DNA from: Arion vulgaris
Lineage: Eukaryota > Mollusca > Gastropoda > Stylommatophora > Arionidae
NCBI GenBank assembly: GCA_020796225.1
Contig: CM036755.1
Location: forward strand, 66,160,049-66,224,048
Direction of reading: 5' to 3'
Length of the DNA stretch: 64,000 nt
The position numbers were made by a program, and so were the translations under genes. Below the pieces are notes generated by a model. That model had not been told where the DNA came from. It saw only the letters and a list, made by a program, of their open reading frames with translations, and did not search any database. Of the stretch, positions 20,131-31,305 are shown piece after piece. Every line of letters begins with the position of its first letter. Position 1 is the stretch's first letter.

Positions 20131-20267
20131 AGCAAACATGTTGTCTAATCACTTACTGTTTGCTCATCGGAATTAGCACGACACTTGGTTCGTAACACTT
20201 CTCATTATAATTCTTTGTATCAGGTTTACCATATCACCCATACTTGTGCGTTGTTAATCACAATAAA

Positions 20268-20505
20268 TGTTCTGTGGCTTAGGGCTTATTGACTCGATAT
20301 ATTAACACCAACGTTCTGAGTTCGAATCCGCTGCGGACAGTTTGGTGGCAAATTGGTTCGCGTAGATTTTTACAAAAGGACGATGGTACCACCCGTTCAG
20401 AAAGCAATGGCAAACTACTGAACGTAATAATGCCTAGAAATCACAACAGCGTTTAAAAGCTGGGGTTGATTCGCAAAGTCCTGTAAAGGATATGCAATTA
20501 ACTTT
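20268..20505 (+). mobile_element. SINE-A
   Basis: tRNA-like head TGTGGCTTAGGGCTTATTGA and B box AGTTCGAATCCGCTG, then GACAGTTTGGTGGCAAATTG, core CAGAAAGCAATGGCAAACTA, and 3' end GGATATGCAATTAAC. No coding capacity. Confidence 0.8.
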
Positions 20506-20562
20506 TTAGTACAGTACACAATCTGCTCACTTCTCCAGTACAATAATGTGAAGTCTGTTCAT

Positions 20563-20672
20563 TCTTCTTCTTCTTTACGTTCGTTCTTTACGACCAATTT
20601 TAATCACTCTTTGTGATATGTTTGATCTTTGCCAAGAACGTGTATACGTTGCACATTGGTTTGGTAGGCCCT
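20563..20672 (-). mobile_element. E1, 5'-truncated, with TSD
   Basis: Only the 3' 110 bases of E1 (TTCTTCTTCTTTACGTTCGT to TTGGTTTGGTAGGCCC) between a perfect 11-bp TSD AGTCTGTTCAT (20552-20562 and 20673-20683). Truncation at the 5' side with an intact 3' end and a TSD is the signature of target-primed reverse transcription. Confidence 0.85.
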
Positions 20673-20689
20673 AGTCTGTTCATCACTTC

Positions 20690-21298
20690 CTCTATAATAA
20701 TAATAATTTCTCTCGTACCGTTATATGGTACATAGAGACTGCAAGCAATTTCTCCATACCGCTCTATCCTGGGCAACTCGCTCAATCTCCTCCAGTCTAG
20801 TATCCAGAGTCCAGATCTTTGTTAAAGTCTATATGTAGTGTTCTGAGTTATTCGTCAGGTTTGTTGTATCGTTTTGCTTGATAAAGGACTTTTGGTAGCA
20901 ACATTGCTGTGTATTGTCATTGTATTTATATTTGGTAAAACTACAGTACTTTGTTTGACGTGCTTCGCCATTCTACTTAGTTTTAATGCAGTCTCCATCT
21001 ATATTGATATTATTTCATCCTCCATGGAACTGAGACCGATATTTCTCAGCAAAGTTCTTTTCAGGGTCTCCTTAGATCGTCCTCTCGTTCTTGAACCCTC
21101 TGCATCCCACTTCAATATCTGTTTTGATATTCTTTGATCATTTCTTCTCATTGTGTGTCCAACATCTCCTCCTTATAACAGTTGTTACTAGTGGTTGACC
21201 AGACATTTCTTTGATTTCATTATTTCTCCTGAATTCGTCCCATTTTATATTCATTATTTTGCTCAGAAATCTATTTTTATATACATTTAACTCTATTC
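20690..21298 (-). mobile_element. LINE tail L-A, split by a PLE fragment
   Basis: 20690-20793 and 21017-21298 are consecutive in the L-A copies at 56780 and 23596. The 3' side starts with AATAATAATAATT (tail). The right part includes the single-copy form of the 76-bp unit (about 21140-21215). Frames are broken. The interruption is a PLE terminal piece. Confidence 0.75.
20794..21016 (+). mobile_element. PLE terminal (pLTR-like) fragment
   Basis: Contains GTATCGTTTTGCTTGATAAA, then ACATTGCTGTGTATTGTCAT, then AAAACTACAGTACTTTGTTT and TTAATGCAGTCT. The same order is found at 32935-33085, 46240-46440 and next to the GIY-YIG remnants at 31.7-32.8 kb. The flanks TCTCCTCC and ATCCTCC may be a short TSD. 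Confidence 0.65.
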
Positions 21299-21540
21299 AC
21301 TTCCTCGATAGACCAATGTAAAATGTATTTAACACTTCCTCGATAGACCAATGTAAAATGTATTTAACACTTCCCCAGAACACTTCCTCGATAGACCAAT
21401 GTAAAATGTATTTAACACTTCCCCAGAACACTTCCTCGATAGACCAATGTAAAATGTATTTAACACTTCCCCAGAACACTTCCTTGATAGACCAATGTAA
21501 AATGTATTCCCTACTTCCCCAGAACACTTCCCCAGAACAA
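21299..21540. repeat. 36/48-bp minisatellite
   Basis: The unit is CACTTCCTCGATAGACCAAT GTAAAATGTATTTAA plus, in most units, CACTTCCCCAGAA. About five units; the first is the 36-bp form. As 48 is 16 codons, frames up to 95 codons run through it; these are not genes. The first CACTTCCTCG lies at the old L-A edge. Confidence 0.85.
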
Positions 21541-22060
21541 CGATGTAGCGTCTATTCGTCCCTGCTTTAGAAAACAATGAAAAGTCGACACGTTTGCCCA
21601 ACATGGAAAACAACACGCATTAAACAATGAGATGATTACACCTCCCACCAACAACCAGTCCCTTGGGAGAGATTAGACCGGTTGTCCTCATTCTACTCCT
21701 GCTGGCTAGTTTTCTTTTGTCCGAATCGACACGATCTTGGGCCTACAATGGCTAAGAAGCTCTTGAACCGATTATGTGTCAAATGATCATTTCAAGGAAG
21801 GTTATAATCGCTTCCTCTGTCAGTTTTTGTTGCTACCACAATGCAATGTTTCTCCCATTCCCTTGTGCTCGTGCGCTTATACACAAACATGCGCATAAAC
21901 AAACACAGGCGTGCATACACACAACACACATGTATACGTATACACTGATCGACACACAAACGCGCGCAGAAAAGAACGTGTTTGCTGACACACACACACA
22001 CACTCATATATATATATATATAGACACTGGCTGACAAACACTTACATTCATATATATATA
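21541..22060. other. No gene recognised; CA/TA-rich
   Basis: CA-repeat-like DNA at 21870-22000 and TA runs near 22005-22065. Frames through these repeats are spurious. Confidence 0.5.
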
Positions 22061-22062
22061 TA

Positions 22063-22318
22063 TGAAAATCGTTGTATATCCTTTATCTTAATAGGACGTC
22101 GCCAGCAACAACAGTGAACGAGACTTCGATTTTTATAGGTACCACATATACGTTCAGTAGTTTGCCATTGCTTTCTGAACGGTGAGGTCTGTTTTTACCG
22201 TTCAAAAAATTCACGGGAACAAATCTGCTTCCAAACTACCCAACGCGGTCCTTTGAACCAGGTACTCTTGGGTTGTGACCGAGCTCACTACCGCTTGTTC
22301 TATTCTACGGACGACCAC
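22063..22318 (-). mobile_element. SINE-B
   Basis: Left end AAAATCGTTGTATATCCTTT, core complement TTCAGTAGTTTGCCATTGCT, B-box side TTTGAACCAGGTACTCTTGG, head complement ACCGAGCTCACTACCGCTTG. It abuts a CT/TA microsatellite. Confidence 0.8.
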
Positions 22319-22325
22319 TTTATCC

Positions 22326-22344
22326 TCTCTCTCTCTCTCTCTCT

Positions 22345-22400
<56 letters not shown>
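22326..22400. repeat. Compound (CT)n(TA)n microsatellite
   Basis: About 11 CT units followed directly by about 26 TA units, then CATA and CA repeats. The same CT-to-TA junction occurs at 52944-53030. Confidence 0.9.
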
Positions 22401-22403
<3 letters not shown>

Positions 22404-22785
22404 TACATACATACACACACACATATGCAGACACTGACTGGCACACACACAGACATAAGATCAAACACTACATAAGCAGCACGGTTGGTTAGCCAATCTG
22501 TACCCCGTTTATAATTCACTCTCTCCATTTAGTCTCTCCAACGCTAGTTTTGATTGGATCACTGCGTCTGTCTAATAAACCGTAAGCCAATCATCTTGCA
22601 AGGGAATGCGAGCTTTGTTGTCATGGCGACGGGACTCCTTGTCGTGCGCTTTGTTTTGGAAAATCTTACGTAGCTATATTTCCACAGCCTCCTTCTCTCA
22701 AAAGTACCTTATTATTTCAAAAATAGCTAGACTATTTTATGAAACAGTTGGTTTAAATTAACGATTAAATTAATGTTTATATATA
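22401..22785. other. No gene recognised
   Basis: CA-rich at the left, then unremarkable AT-rich DNA. Confidence 0.4.
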
Positions 22786-22789
22786 GAAA

Positions 22790-23024
22790 TAGGAAAATCG
22801 TGGTAGGACTTAGCCATCAACCACAGTAAACGAGTCGTTGATTTTCTAGGCACCACTTAAACATTCAGTAGTTTTGTCGTTGCTTTCTGAACGGTGAGGT
22901 CTATTTTTACTTTTCGTATCTACGCGAACCAATTTGCTACCAAGCTACCCGCCGCGGTGTTTGAACCAGGTACACTTGGGTTGTGATGGAGCTTACTACC
23001 GCTTAAGCTACAGGCGCCCATATA
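22790..23024 (-). mobile_element. SINE-B
   Basis: Left end GGAAAATCGTGGTAGGACTT, core complement TTCAGTAGTTTTGTCGTTGC, B-box side TTTGAACCAGGTACACTTGG, head complement through ACAGGCGCCC. About 470 bases from another SINE-B in the same orientation. Confidence 0.8.
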
Positions 23025-23545
23025 TATATATATATATGAAGTCAAACTAGATGTTTCATCTGCTACATTATGACAGTAGACGGTACCATCTGCAACTGTT
23101 AAATCCACTGAGCAAATTCTGAACAGAAAAATTACCACTTCCTTTAGGGTCTGGACGATTATGCAAAAGGCTAGAGAAGTAAACGTTGGCCACAAACCCA
23201 GAGGGAGAGACTCTAAGGCAGTTCATGGTTATGTGTGTATTTCATTCCATCTTTTGACATCCACTGTAAACCCTGTTTGATTCGAAACGTATGGACTTTG
23301 TCCTTCCTTTGGATGAAACAGTCGGATAGAGAATGTGCAAACTAGGCAAGGCACATTCCCCATATCATCTGCCCAGGATGGGTATAAATGGAGAGAGCAC
23401 TTCATCCTTGCTGCTGGCTCGTACACAACACGGAAAGCAATAGTACGAGAGACTTGGAGACAGGCCGCAAGGCGAGAAAGACAAACACAAACTCAAAAAG
23501 TCGTCACATCAAAAGACTTGCTATTTGACCTTCTGTAGAGCCATA
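23025..23545. other. No gene recognised
   Basis: A 67-codon frame (23335-23538) and a 91-codon minus frame show no motifs. No repeat copy elsewhere in the window. Confidence 0.4.
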
Positions 23546-23546
23546 G

Positions 23547-23547
<1 letters not shown>

Positions 23548-23595
<48 letters not shown>
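23548..23595. repeat. (TA)n microsatellite
   Basis: About 24 TA units directly at the 3' end of the L-A LINE tail that follows. Confidence 0.9.
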
Positions 23596-23598
<3 letters not shown>

Positions 23599-24317
23599 CC
23601 CTTACGTTATACAACAAAAGTTACATAGGGCCCGCAAGTAATTTCTCTATACAGCTTTGTCCCTGGCAACTCGTTCACCCTTTTCCAGGAAAATGAGTCC
23701 GCGATTTCGTACATCGCTCAGCAAAGTTCGTTTCAGTGTTTCCGTAGGGCGTTCTTTCTTTGTGAGCTCTGTGCCTCCTACTTCAATGCCTGCTTTGTTG
23801 ATTCTTTGATCATTTCTTCTCAAGGTATGCCCAGCATATCTCAACCTTCGTCTTCTTAAACAGTTGTTACTAGTGATTTACCCGACATTTCTCTGATTTC
23901 ATCACTTTTACTGAATTCGTCCCATTTTATTTTCATTATTTTTCGCAGACATCTATTTTCAAATGCATTCAACTTGCTTTCTATATCTGTAGGTATTTTC
24001 CAACTCCCGCTTGCATATGTTAGGATTGACCATCATCATCACCAAATAGCTTGTCGTGAGCAGAACTTTGCCACCCCAACCGTCCTCCAGAATTTCTCTC
24101 TCATAGGCCAGATGTCCTGCATCTGCAGCCGTCATGCTCAAACCATCAGTTACATCCTGAATCCATATATTCTCTTCTCTTTGCCTGTATGCTTCCATCC
24201 ATGATGGTTTTCTCCAGCCCTTCATGTTATGTTATATGTCCAAAATACCTCAATTTTCTCATTCTTATTTGTAGCATCATCCAGTTTAAAAAAATTAAGA
24301 TTGAAACAACATTGAAA

Positions 24318-24318
<1 letters not shown>
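23596..24318 (-). mobile_element. LINE tail L-A, interrupted by L-B
   Basis: The minus-strand frame 23647-23844 reads MRYAGHTLRRNDQRINKAGI, then a KKERPTETLKRTLL block and GERVARDKAV, typical of LINE ORF2 C-termini. L-A resumes after the L-B insertion at 24295 (AAGATTGAAACAACATTGAA), matching 1530-1545. Confidence 0.8.
24030..24294 (-). mobile_element. L-B LINE tail inserted in L-A, with TSD
   Basis: Minus-strand motifs DVTDGLSMTAADAGHLAYER and WGGKVLLTTSYLVMM, and a GATGATGATGG-type tail at left. A 10-bp TSD TTARGATTGA with one mismatch (24020-24029 and 24295-24304). It fixes L-B as younger than this L-A copy. Confidence 0.85.

Positions 24319-24348
<30 letters not shown>
24319..24348. repeat. 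(TA)n microsatellite
   Basis: About 15 TA units at the 5' edge of the L-A remnant. Confidence 0.85.
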
Positions 24349-24349
<1 letters not shown>

Positions 24350-24351
<2 letters not shown>

Positions 24352-24676
24352 ACTATGCTATAATATAGGATTCATGACTTCAATGCGGGCGAAAAAAAAT
24401 CTTTGTTTTTCTCGAAATATTGAAACTATTTTTGTGAATGAATGTTTCCATTTTGGTTACCATCCTTCAATAAATTCTAAAATATGACACATTGCACCTA
24501 ACCCGTTAAAACACCACTTATCATCCATGCCAACTTAAAATTTTTTATTACACACATCATACGCATACCACGTCAACGTTTCTATTTTAGGTAATGTGAT
24601 TGATAGAAATATGATCAAAGTTATTATTATTGGACTAATCGAAAACCCGTCAATAATGACACAAATAAATAAAAAT
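24350..24676. other. No gene recognised
   Basis: AT-rich, no frame, no repeat copy noted. Confidence 0.4.
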
Positions 24677-24684
24677 GTCTATAT

Positions 24685-24851
24685 CAGTGGCGACTCGTCA
24701 TTAAGGGCCAGTAGGACCGGGCCCCACCAAAAATAATGTGTAACGTATATTTATTATTCTTTAGATTAAAATATAGCCTAACCTAAAACCATGATTTTCC
24801 CAAACATTTGTCTTTGGCCCCACCAACAAAAATGAGCACGAGCCGCCACTG
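24685..24851. mobile_element. Short hAT-type MITE (CAGTGGCG family)
   Basis: Left end CAGTGGCGACTCGT, right end the complement of CAGTGGCGGCTCGT, 167 bp. The flanks GTCTATAT (24677-24684) and GTATATAT (24852-24859) agree at 7 of 8 bases. The inner ends GGGCCAGTAGG and TTGGCCCCACC are also near-inverted. Sister copy at 34801-34957. Confidence 0.8.
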
Positions 24852-24859
24852 GTATATAT

Positions 24860-24928
24860 ATCGGAGATCACATTGTTACTCACCGAAGTGCAATGATATT
24901 GGTCCTATCAAATCAATCAATCAATCTT
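24860..24928 (+). mobile_element. SINE-D 3' end
   Basis: Only the last ~70 bases (TTACTCACCGAAGTGCAATG, ATTGGTCCTATC) with an AATCAATCAATCAATC tail. 5'-truncated. Confidence 0.65.
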
Positions 24929-24959
24929 CTATAGAATTGCATCGGACATTTCTCATCTG

Positions 24960-27900
24960 TCTCGGTCATGTCCGTTTTAGGGTGTCTTTAGTACATCCTT
25001 GATTTCTTGTGCCAGTTACCTCTTAATTCAATGCCTGCTTTTTGATTCTTTGATCATTTCTTCTCATAGTACACCAAACATATCTTCATATTCTCCTTCT
25101 TACAACAGTTGTTACTAGTGGCTGACCAGACATTTCTTCTCATAGTACACCAAACATATCTTCATATTCTCCTTCTTACAACAGTTGTTACTAGTGGCTG
25201 ACCAGACATTTCTTCTCATAGTATACCAAACATATCTTCATCATCTCCTTCTTACAACAGTTGTTACTAGTGGCTGACCAGACATTTCTTCTCATAGTAC
25301 ACCAAACATATCTTCATATTCTCCTTCTTACAACAGTTGTTACTAGTGGCTGACCAGACATTTCTTCTCATAGTACACCAAACATATCTTCATATTCTCC
25401 TTCTTACAACAGTTGTTACTAGTGGCTGACCAGACATTTCTTCTCATAGTACACCAAACATATCTTCATCTTCTCCTTCTTACAACAGTTGTTACTAGTG
25501 GCTGACCAGACATTTCTTCTCATAGTACACCAAACATATCTTCATCTTCTCCTTCTTACAACAGTTGTTACTAGTGGCTGACCAGACATTTCTTCTCATA
25601 GTACACCAAACATATCTTCATATTCTCCTTCTTACAACAGTTGTTACTAGTGGCTGACCAGACATTTCTTCTCATAGTACACCAAACATATCTTCATATT
25701 CTCCTTCTTACAACAGTTGTTACTAGTGGCTGACCAGACATTTCTTCTCATAGTACACCAAACATATCTTCATCTTCTCCTTCTTACAACAGTTGCTACT
25801 AGTGGCTGACCAGACATTTCTTCTATAGTATACACCAAACATATTTTATCTTCCTTCTTACAACAGTTGTTACTACTGGGCTGACCAGACATTCCTTCTC
25901 AAGTACACAAACATATCTTATCTTCCATATTCAACAGTTGATACTATGTGACTAGACCAACATTTTCTAGTACACAAACATATTCATCTCTCCTTCTGCA
26001 ACAGTTGTTACTAGTGGCTTGACCAGACATTTCTTCCACAGTACACCAAACATATTTCATCTGTCGTATACTAACAGTTGTTAATAGTGACTGACAGACA
26101 TTTCTTCTTTATAATACCCTAAACATATCTTTCATCTTCTCTTTTAAAAGTTGTTACTAGTGTGTGACTCAGACATTTCTTCTCATAGTACACCAAACAT
26201 ATCTTCATCTTCTCCTTCTTACAACAGTTGTTACTAGTGGCTGACCAGACATTTCTTCTCATAGTACACCAAACATATCTTCATCTTCTCCTTCTTACAA
26301 CAGTTGTTACTAGTGGCTGACCAGACATTTCTTCTCATAGTACACCAAACATATCTTCATATTCTCCTTCTTACAACAGTTGTTACTAGTGGCTGACCAG
26401 ACATTTCTTCTCACAGTACACCAAACATATCTTCATCTTCTCCTTCTTACAACAGTTGTTACTAGTGGCTGACCAAACATTTCTTCTTATAGTACACCAA
26501 ACATATCTTTATCTTCTCCTTCTTACAACAGTTGTTACTAGTGGCTGACCAGACATTTCTTCTCACAGTACACCAAACATATCTTTATCTTCTCCTTCTT
26601 ACAACAGTTGTTACTAGTGGCTGACCAGACATTTCTTCTCATAGTACACCAAACATATCTTTATCTTCTCCTTCTTACAACAGTTGTTACTAGTGGCTGA
26701 CCAGACATTTCTTCTCATAGTACACCAAACATATCTTTATCTTCTCCTTCTTACAACAGTTGTTACTAGTGGCTGACCAGACATTTCTTCTCACAGTACA
26801 CCAAACATATCTTCATCATCTCATTCTTACAACAGTTGTTACTAGTGGCTGACCAGACATTTCTTCTCATAGTACACCAAACATATCTTTATCTTCTCCT
26901 TCTTACAACAGTTGTTACTAGTGGCTGACCAGACATTTCTTCTCACAGTACACCAAACATATCTTTATCTTCTCCTTCTTACAACAGTTGTTACTAGTGG
27001 CTGACCAGACATTTCTTCTCATAGTACACCAAACATATCTTCATATTCTCCTTCTTACAACAGTTGTTACTAGTGGCTGACCAGACATTTCTTCTCATAG
27101 TACACCAAACATATCTTCATATTCTCCTTCTTACAACAGTTGTTACTAGTGGCTGACCAGACATTTCTTCTCATAGTACACCAAACATATCTTCATATTC
27201 TCCTTCTTACAACAGTTGTTACTAGTGGCTGACCAGACATTTCTTCTCATAGTACACCAAACATATCTTCATATTCTCCTTCTTACAACAGTTGTTACTA
27301 GTGGCTGACCAGACATTTCTTCTCATAGTACACAAACATATCTTATCTTCTCCTTCTTACAACAGTTGTTACTAGTGGCTGACCAGACATTTCTTCTCAT
27401 AGTACACCAAACATATCTTTATCTTCTCCTTCTTACAACAGTTGTTACTAGTGGCTGACCAGACATTTCTTCTCATAGTACACCAAACATATCTTCATAT
27501 TCTCCTTCTTACAACAGTTGTTACTAGTGGCTGACCAGACATTTCTTCTCATAGTACACCAAACATATCTTTATCTTCTCCTTCTTACAACAGTTGTTAC
27601 TAGTGGCTGACCAGACATTTCTTCTCATAGTACACCAAACATATCTTCATATTCTCCTTCTTACAACAGTTGTTACTAGTGGCTGACCAGACATTTCTTC
27701 TCATAGTACACCAAACATATCTTCATATTCTCCTTCTTACAACAGTTGTTACTAGTGGCTGACCAGACATTTCTTCTCATAGTACACCAAACATATCTTC
27801 ATATTCTCCTTCTTACAACAGTTGTTACTAGTGGCTGACCAGACATTTCTTCTCATAGTACACCAAACATATCTTCATATTCTCCTTCTTACAACAGTTG

Positions 27901-29555
27901 TTACTAGTGGCTGACCAGACATTTCTTCTCATAGTACACCAAACATATCTTTATCTTCTCCTTCTTACAACAGTTGTTACTAGTGGCTGACCAGACATTT
28001 CTTCTCACAGTACACCAAACATATCTTCATATTCTCCTTCTTACAACAGTTGTTACTAGTGGCTGACCAGACATTTCTTCTCATAGTACACCAAACATAT
28101 CTTCATATTCTCCTTCTTACAACAGTTGTTACTAGTGGCTGACCAGACATTTCTTCTCATAGTACACCAAACATATCTTCATCATCTCCTTCTTACAACG
28201 GTTGCTACTAGTGGCTGACCAGACATTTCTTCTCATAGTACACCAAACATATCTTCATATTCTCCTTCTTACAACAGTTGTTACTAGTGGCTGACCAGAC
28301 ATTTCTTCTCATAGTACACCAAACATATCTTCATCATCTCATTCTTACAACAGTTGTTACTAGTGGCTGACCAGACATTTCTTCTCATAGTACACCAAAC
28401 ATATCTTCATCATCTCATTCTTACAACAGTTGTTACTAGTGGCTGACCAGACATTTCTTCTCATAGTACACCAAACATATCTTCATCTTCTCCTTCTTAC
28501 AGCAGTTGTTACTAGTGGCTGACCAGACATTTCTTCTCACAGTACACCAAACATATCTTTATCTTCTCCTTCTTACAACAGTTGTTACTAGTGGCTGACC
28601 AGACATTTCTTCTCACAGTACACCAAACATATCTTCATCATCTCCTTCTTACAACAGTTGTTACTAGTGGCTGACCAGACATTTCTTCTCATAGTACACC
28701 AAACATATCTTCATCATCTCCTTCTTACAACAGTTGTTACTAGTGGCTGACCAGACATTTCTTCTCATAGTACACCAAACATATCTTCATCATCTCCTTC
28801 TTACAACAGTTGTTACTAGTGGTTGACCAGACATTTCTTCTCATAGTACACCAAACATATCTTCATATTCTCCTTCTTACAACAGTTGTTACTAGTGGCT
28901 GACCAGACATTTCTTCTCATAGTACACCAAACATATCTTGATATTCTCCTTCTTACAACAGTTGTTACTAGTGGCTGACCAGACATTTCTACTCATAGTA
29001 CACCAAACATATCTTCATATTCTCCTTCTTACAACAGTTGTTACTAGTGGCTGACCAGACATTTCTTCTCATAGTACACCAAACATATCTTCATATTCTC
29101 CTTCTTACAACAGTTGTTACTAGTGGCTGACCAAACATTTCTTCTCATAGTACACCAAACATATCTTCATCATCTCATTCTTACAACAGTTGTTACTAGT
29201 GGCTGACCAGACATTTCTTCTCATAGTACACCAAACATATCTTCATCTTCTCCTTCTTACAACAGTTGTTACTAGTGGCTGACCAGACATTTCTTCTCAT
29301 AGTACACCAAACATATCTTCATATTCTCCTTCTTACAACAGTTGTTACTAGTGGCTGACCAGACATTTCTACTCATAGTACACCAAACATATCTTCATAT
29401 TCTCCTTCTTACAACAGTTGTTACTAGTAGCTGACCAGACATTTCTTCTCATAGTACACCAAACATATCTTCATCTTCTCCTTCTTACAACAGTTGCTAC
29501 TAGTGGCTGACCAGACATTTCTCTTATTTCATTATTTCTCCTGAATTCACCAAAT
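24960..29555 (-). mobile_element. LINE tail L-A with an internal satellite expansion
   Basis: The left part (24960-25054) matches L-A (TTTTAGGGTGTCTTTAGTAC, AATTCAATGCCTGCTTTTTG). The right part (29523-29555, CTTATTTCATTATTTCTCCT, GAATTC) is the continuation as at 21210-21235. Between them one 76-bp segment has been amplified about 59-fold. The original insertion would have been a few hundred bases. Confidence 0.8.
25055..29522. repeat. 76-bp satellite, about 59 units
   Basis: The unit begins CATTTCTTCTCATAGTACAC, continues CAAACATATCTTCATATTCT and CCTTCTTACAACAGTTGTTA, and ends CTAGTGGCTGACCAGA. Variants differ mainly at one site (TTCATATTC, TTCATCTTC, TTTATCTTC, TTCATCATC) and at CATAG/CACAG. 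Variant types come in runs, as expected from unequal exchange. 25815-26170 holds diverged, indel-rich units between well-kept ones. 76 is not a multiple of three and no frame runs through. Single-copy ancestors are visible in the other L-A copies. Confidence 0.95.
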
Positions 29556-29597
29556 ATGATAATAAATACTGCAGGCAAAATACTGGGTACCGAGAAA

Positions 29598-29880
29598 TAA
29601 TAATGACCGGAAATTAATAGGGTCCTAAAAGCCAACATGGTCAGAAAACTGATAGGAACCCAAGAGCTAACGGAGTCAAGAAAACTAAGAGTTGACCAAA
29701 AGTAAACATGGTCAGAAAACTAATAGTGACATAGGAACCAACTTTGTCAGAAAACTAATAGGGACATGAGAGCCAACTTTGTCAGAAAACTAGTTGGGAC
29801 ATAAGAGCCAACTTTGTCAGAAAACTAATAGTTTCCCAAGAGTAAACATGGTCAGTAAACTAATAGGAATCGATAAATAA
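29598..29880. repeat. ~35-bp degenerate tandem repeat
   Basis: About seven units of the form GTCAGAAAACTAATAGGGAC followed by ATGAGAGCCAACTTT or AAGAGTAAACATG. The middle units (29745-29820) are best conserved. Confidence 0.8.
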
Positions 29881-30318
29881 TATGACCAAAAGAACATAGA
29901 CACCCATTCTATCTATATAATATATATTACTCGTGTTGCTTACAAAAGTTATCCTTCCCTATGTGTGTGTGTGTGTGTGTGTGTACGCCGCTCTTCCTAT
30001 GTCATCTCTTCTGTTCACATAGTTTATTTCTGTCGGTCAGAACTGCTAGTATACCCTATAATAACATTTATCTCCAAGAAGTCTGTCCAGCTCACTAAGA
30101 GCCGTATAAAATGAATACGATTTGGGTCCAGGTTAGACTTTTCCCTCTTCTCTTTCCCGGAACCAAGGGTTCGACATTAGTAGAGTGTATGTGATTTGGG
30201 TTTGGCATGAGTAGGAAGGAGGGAGGGAAAGAGAGAAGGCAGCGAGTGTTAGTTTTAGGAAAGAGAGGAAGAAAAGCAATGACGAGAATTAAAGTGATGG
30301 ATAAATGAATAGTTTGTT
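29881..30318. other. No gene recognised
   Basis: A GT repeat at 29962-29983 and GA-rich DNA at 30210-30240; nothing else. Confidence 0.4.
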
Positions 30319-30560
30319 TTCTTCCTTCCTTCCTTCCTTCCTTCCTTCCTTCCTTCCTTCCTTCCTTCCTTCCTTCCTTCCTTCCTTCCTTCCTTCCTTC
30401 CTTCCTTCCTTCCTTCCTTCCTTCCTTCCTTCCTCCCTTTCCCTTCCTCTTCCCCTCCTTTTCCCCATTCCTCCCTCCCTCCCTTCCTTCCTTCCTTTTC
30501 CCCTATCCCTTCCTTCCTTCCATTCCATTTCCTTTCCTTCCACTTCCTTCCTCCCTTCCT
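30319..30560. repeat. (TTCC)n microsatellite and polypyrimidine flank
   Basis: About 28 perfect TTCC/CTTC units (30321-30434) followed by 120 bases of degenerate C/T-only DNA. The Pro/Ser/Leu/Phe and Glu/Gly/Arg/Lys frames across it are artefacts of the 4-bp period. Confidence 0.95.
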
Positions 30561-30975
30561 ATGGTTTGCATGAAATGTTGTCTATATTTTCAAAGTTGTC
30601 TCTTGTATAAACAGGATATTGAATATTAAAGTAGATTCTCCGCAGATACTTAAAAAAAGATTGTTGATCCACACGTTCAGATGTAAACAACAACAGACTA
30701 TTTCTTAGCTCGAACGTAACGTTCCTCGGCGTGAAGAGAGCTTAATCCCTACATAACAAACACGCATTTTGTATAAACTTCACTGTCTTGTGTGGATGGA
30801 TGGATAGAAGAATGAATAGATGTGTGGATAGATGTATGGATGGATGGATTTACAAATAATGAACTTCTTATGTTTATTGTTGAGAGATTTGGACAATACG
30901 AGGGACACTTATTTTCTTCACGTGAAAGGGAAATCAAATTCTTGGTATGGACACCTGATGTAATATTCCAGTCTT
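30561..30975. other. Repeat scrap, no gene
   Basis: 30561-30615 is a diverged copy of the fragment at 11057. GGATGGATGGATAG-type repeats lie at 30795-30850. Nothing else. Confidence 0.45.
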
Positions 30976-30979
30976 GATA

Positions 30980-31172
30980 AAACTATTCTTGTGGAAGAAT
31001 CGAGCAAGCGAGGCAGGGCAGAAAAAACCCCTTGATTGACAACATCAAAAAACGGACAGGCATCTGCGGAAATGACATTCAGAAAAGAGCCAACTACATG
31101 TTGACCTGGCAGAAACTGACGCGAAGATCATTCACATCAATGCCTTCACGACATCCTTGTTAAGGGATTGTG
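30980..31172 (+). mobile_element. LINE tail L-H fragment
   Basis: Reads, after a frameshift, IDNIKKRTGICGNDIQKRAN then YMLTWQKLTRRSFTS and a stop. This fits the 'W.DNIK.WTG......A.DR..WR' end of many LINE ORF2 proteins, preceded by a GRQK/RGRA remnant. Single copy in the window. Confidence 0.6.
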
Positions 31173-31305
31173 AAGCCGTCAACCACGTTCACATCTCTTA
31201 TTAATCGCAGTTGGCTTGTTATTTGGTAGAGTTCAATGGATCTGTTCAGCCCTGTCTATGATGCAGAGGTCCACACATGAAATATCTACAATGGTAGATG
31301 TAATA

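Noticed and set aside
25055..29522. CRISPR-like array
   Set aside because: The units abut directly with no unique spacers, the repeat is 76 bp, and the context is an animal LINE.
30289..30610. Lys/Glu/Gly/Arg repeat protein and its Pro/Ser/Phe mirror frame
   Set aside because: TTCC microsatellite artefact.
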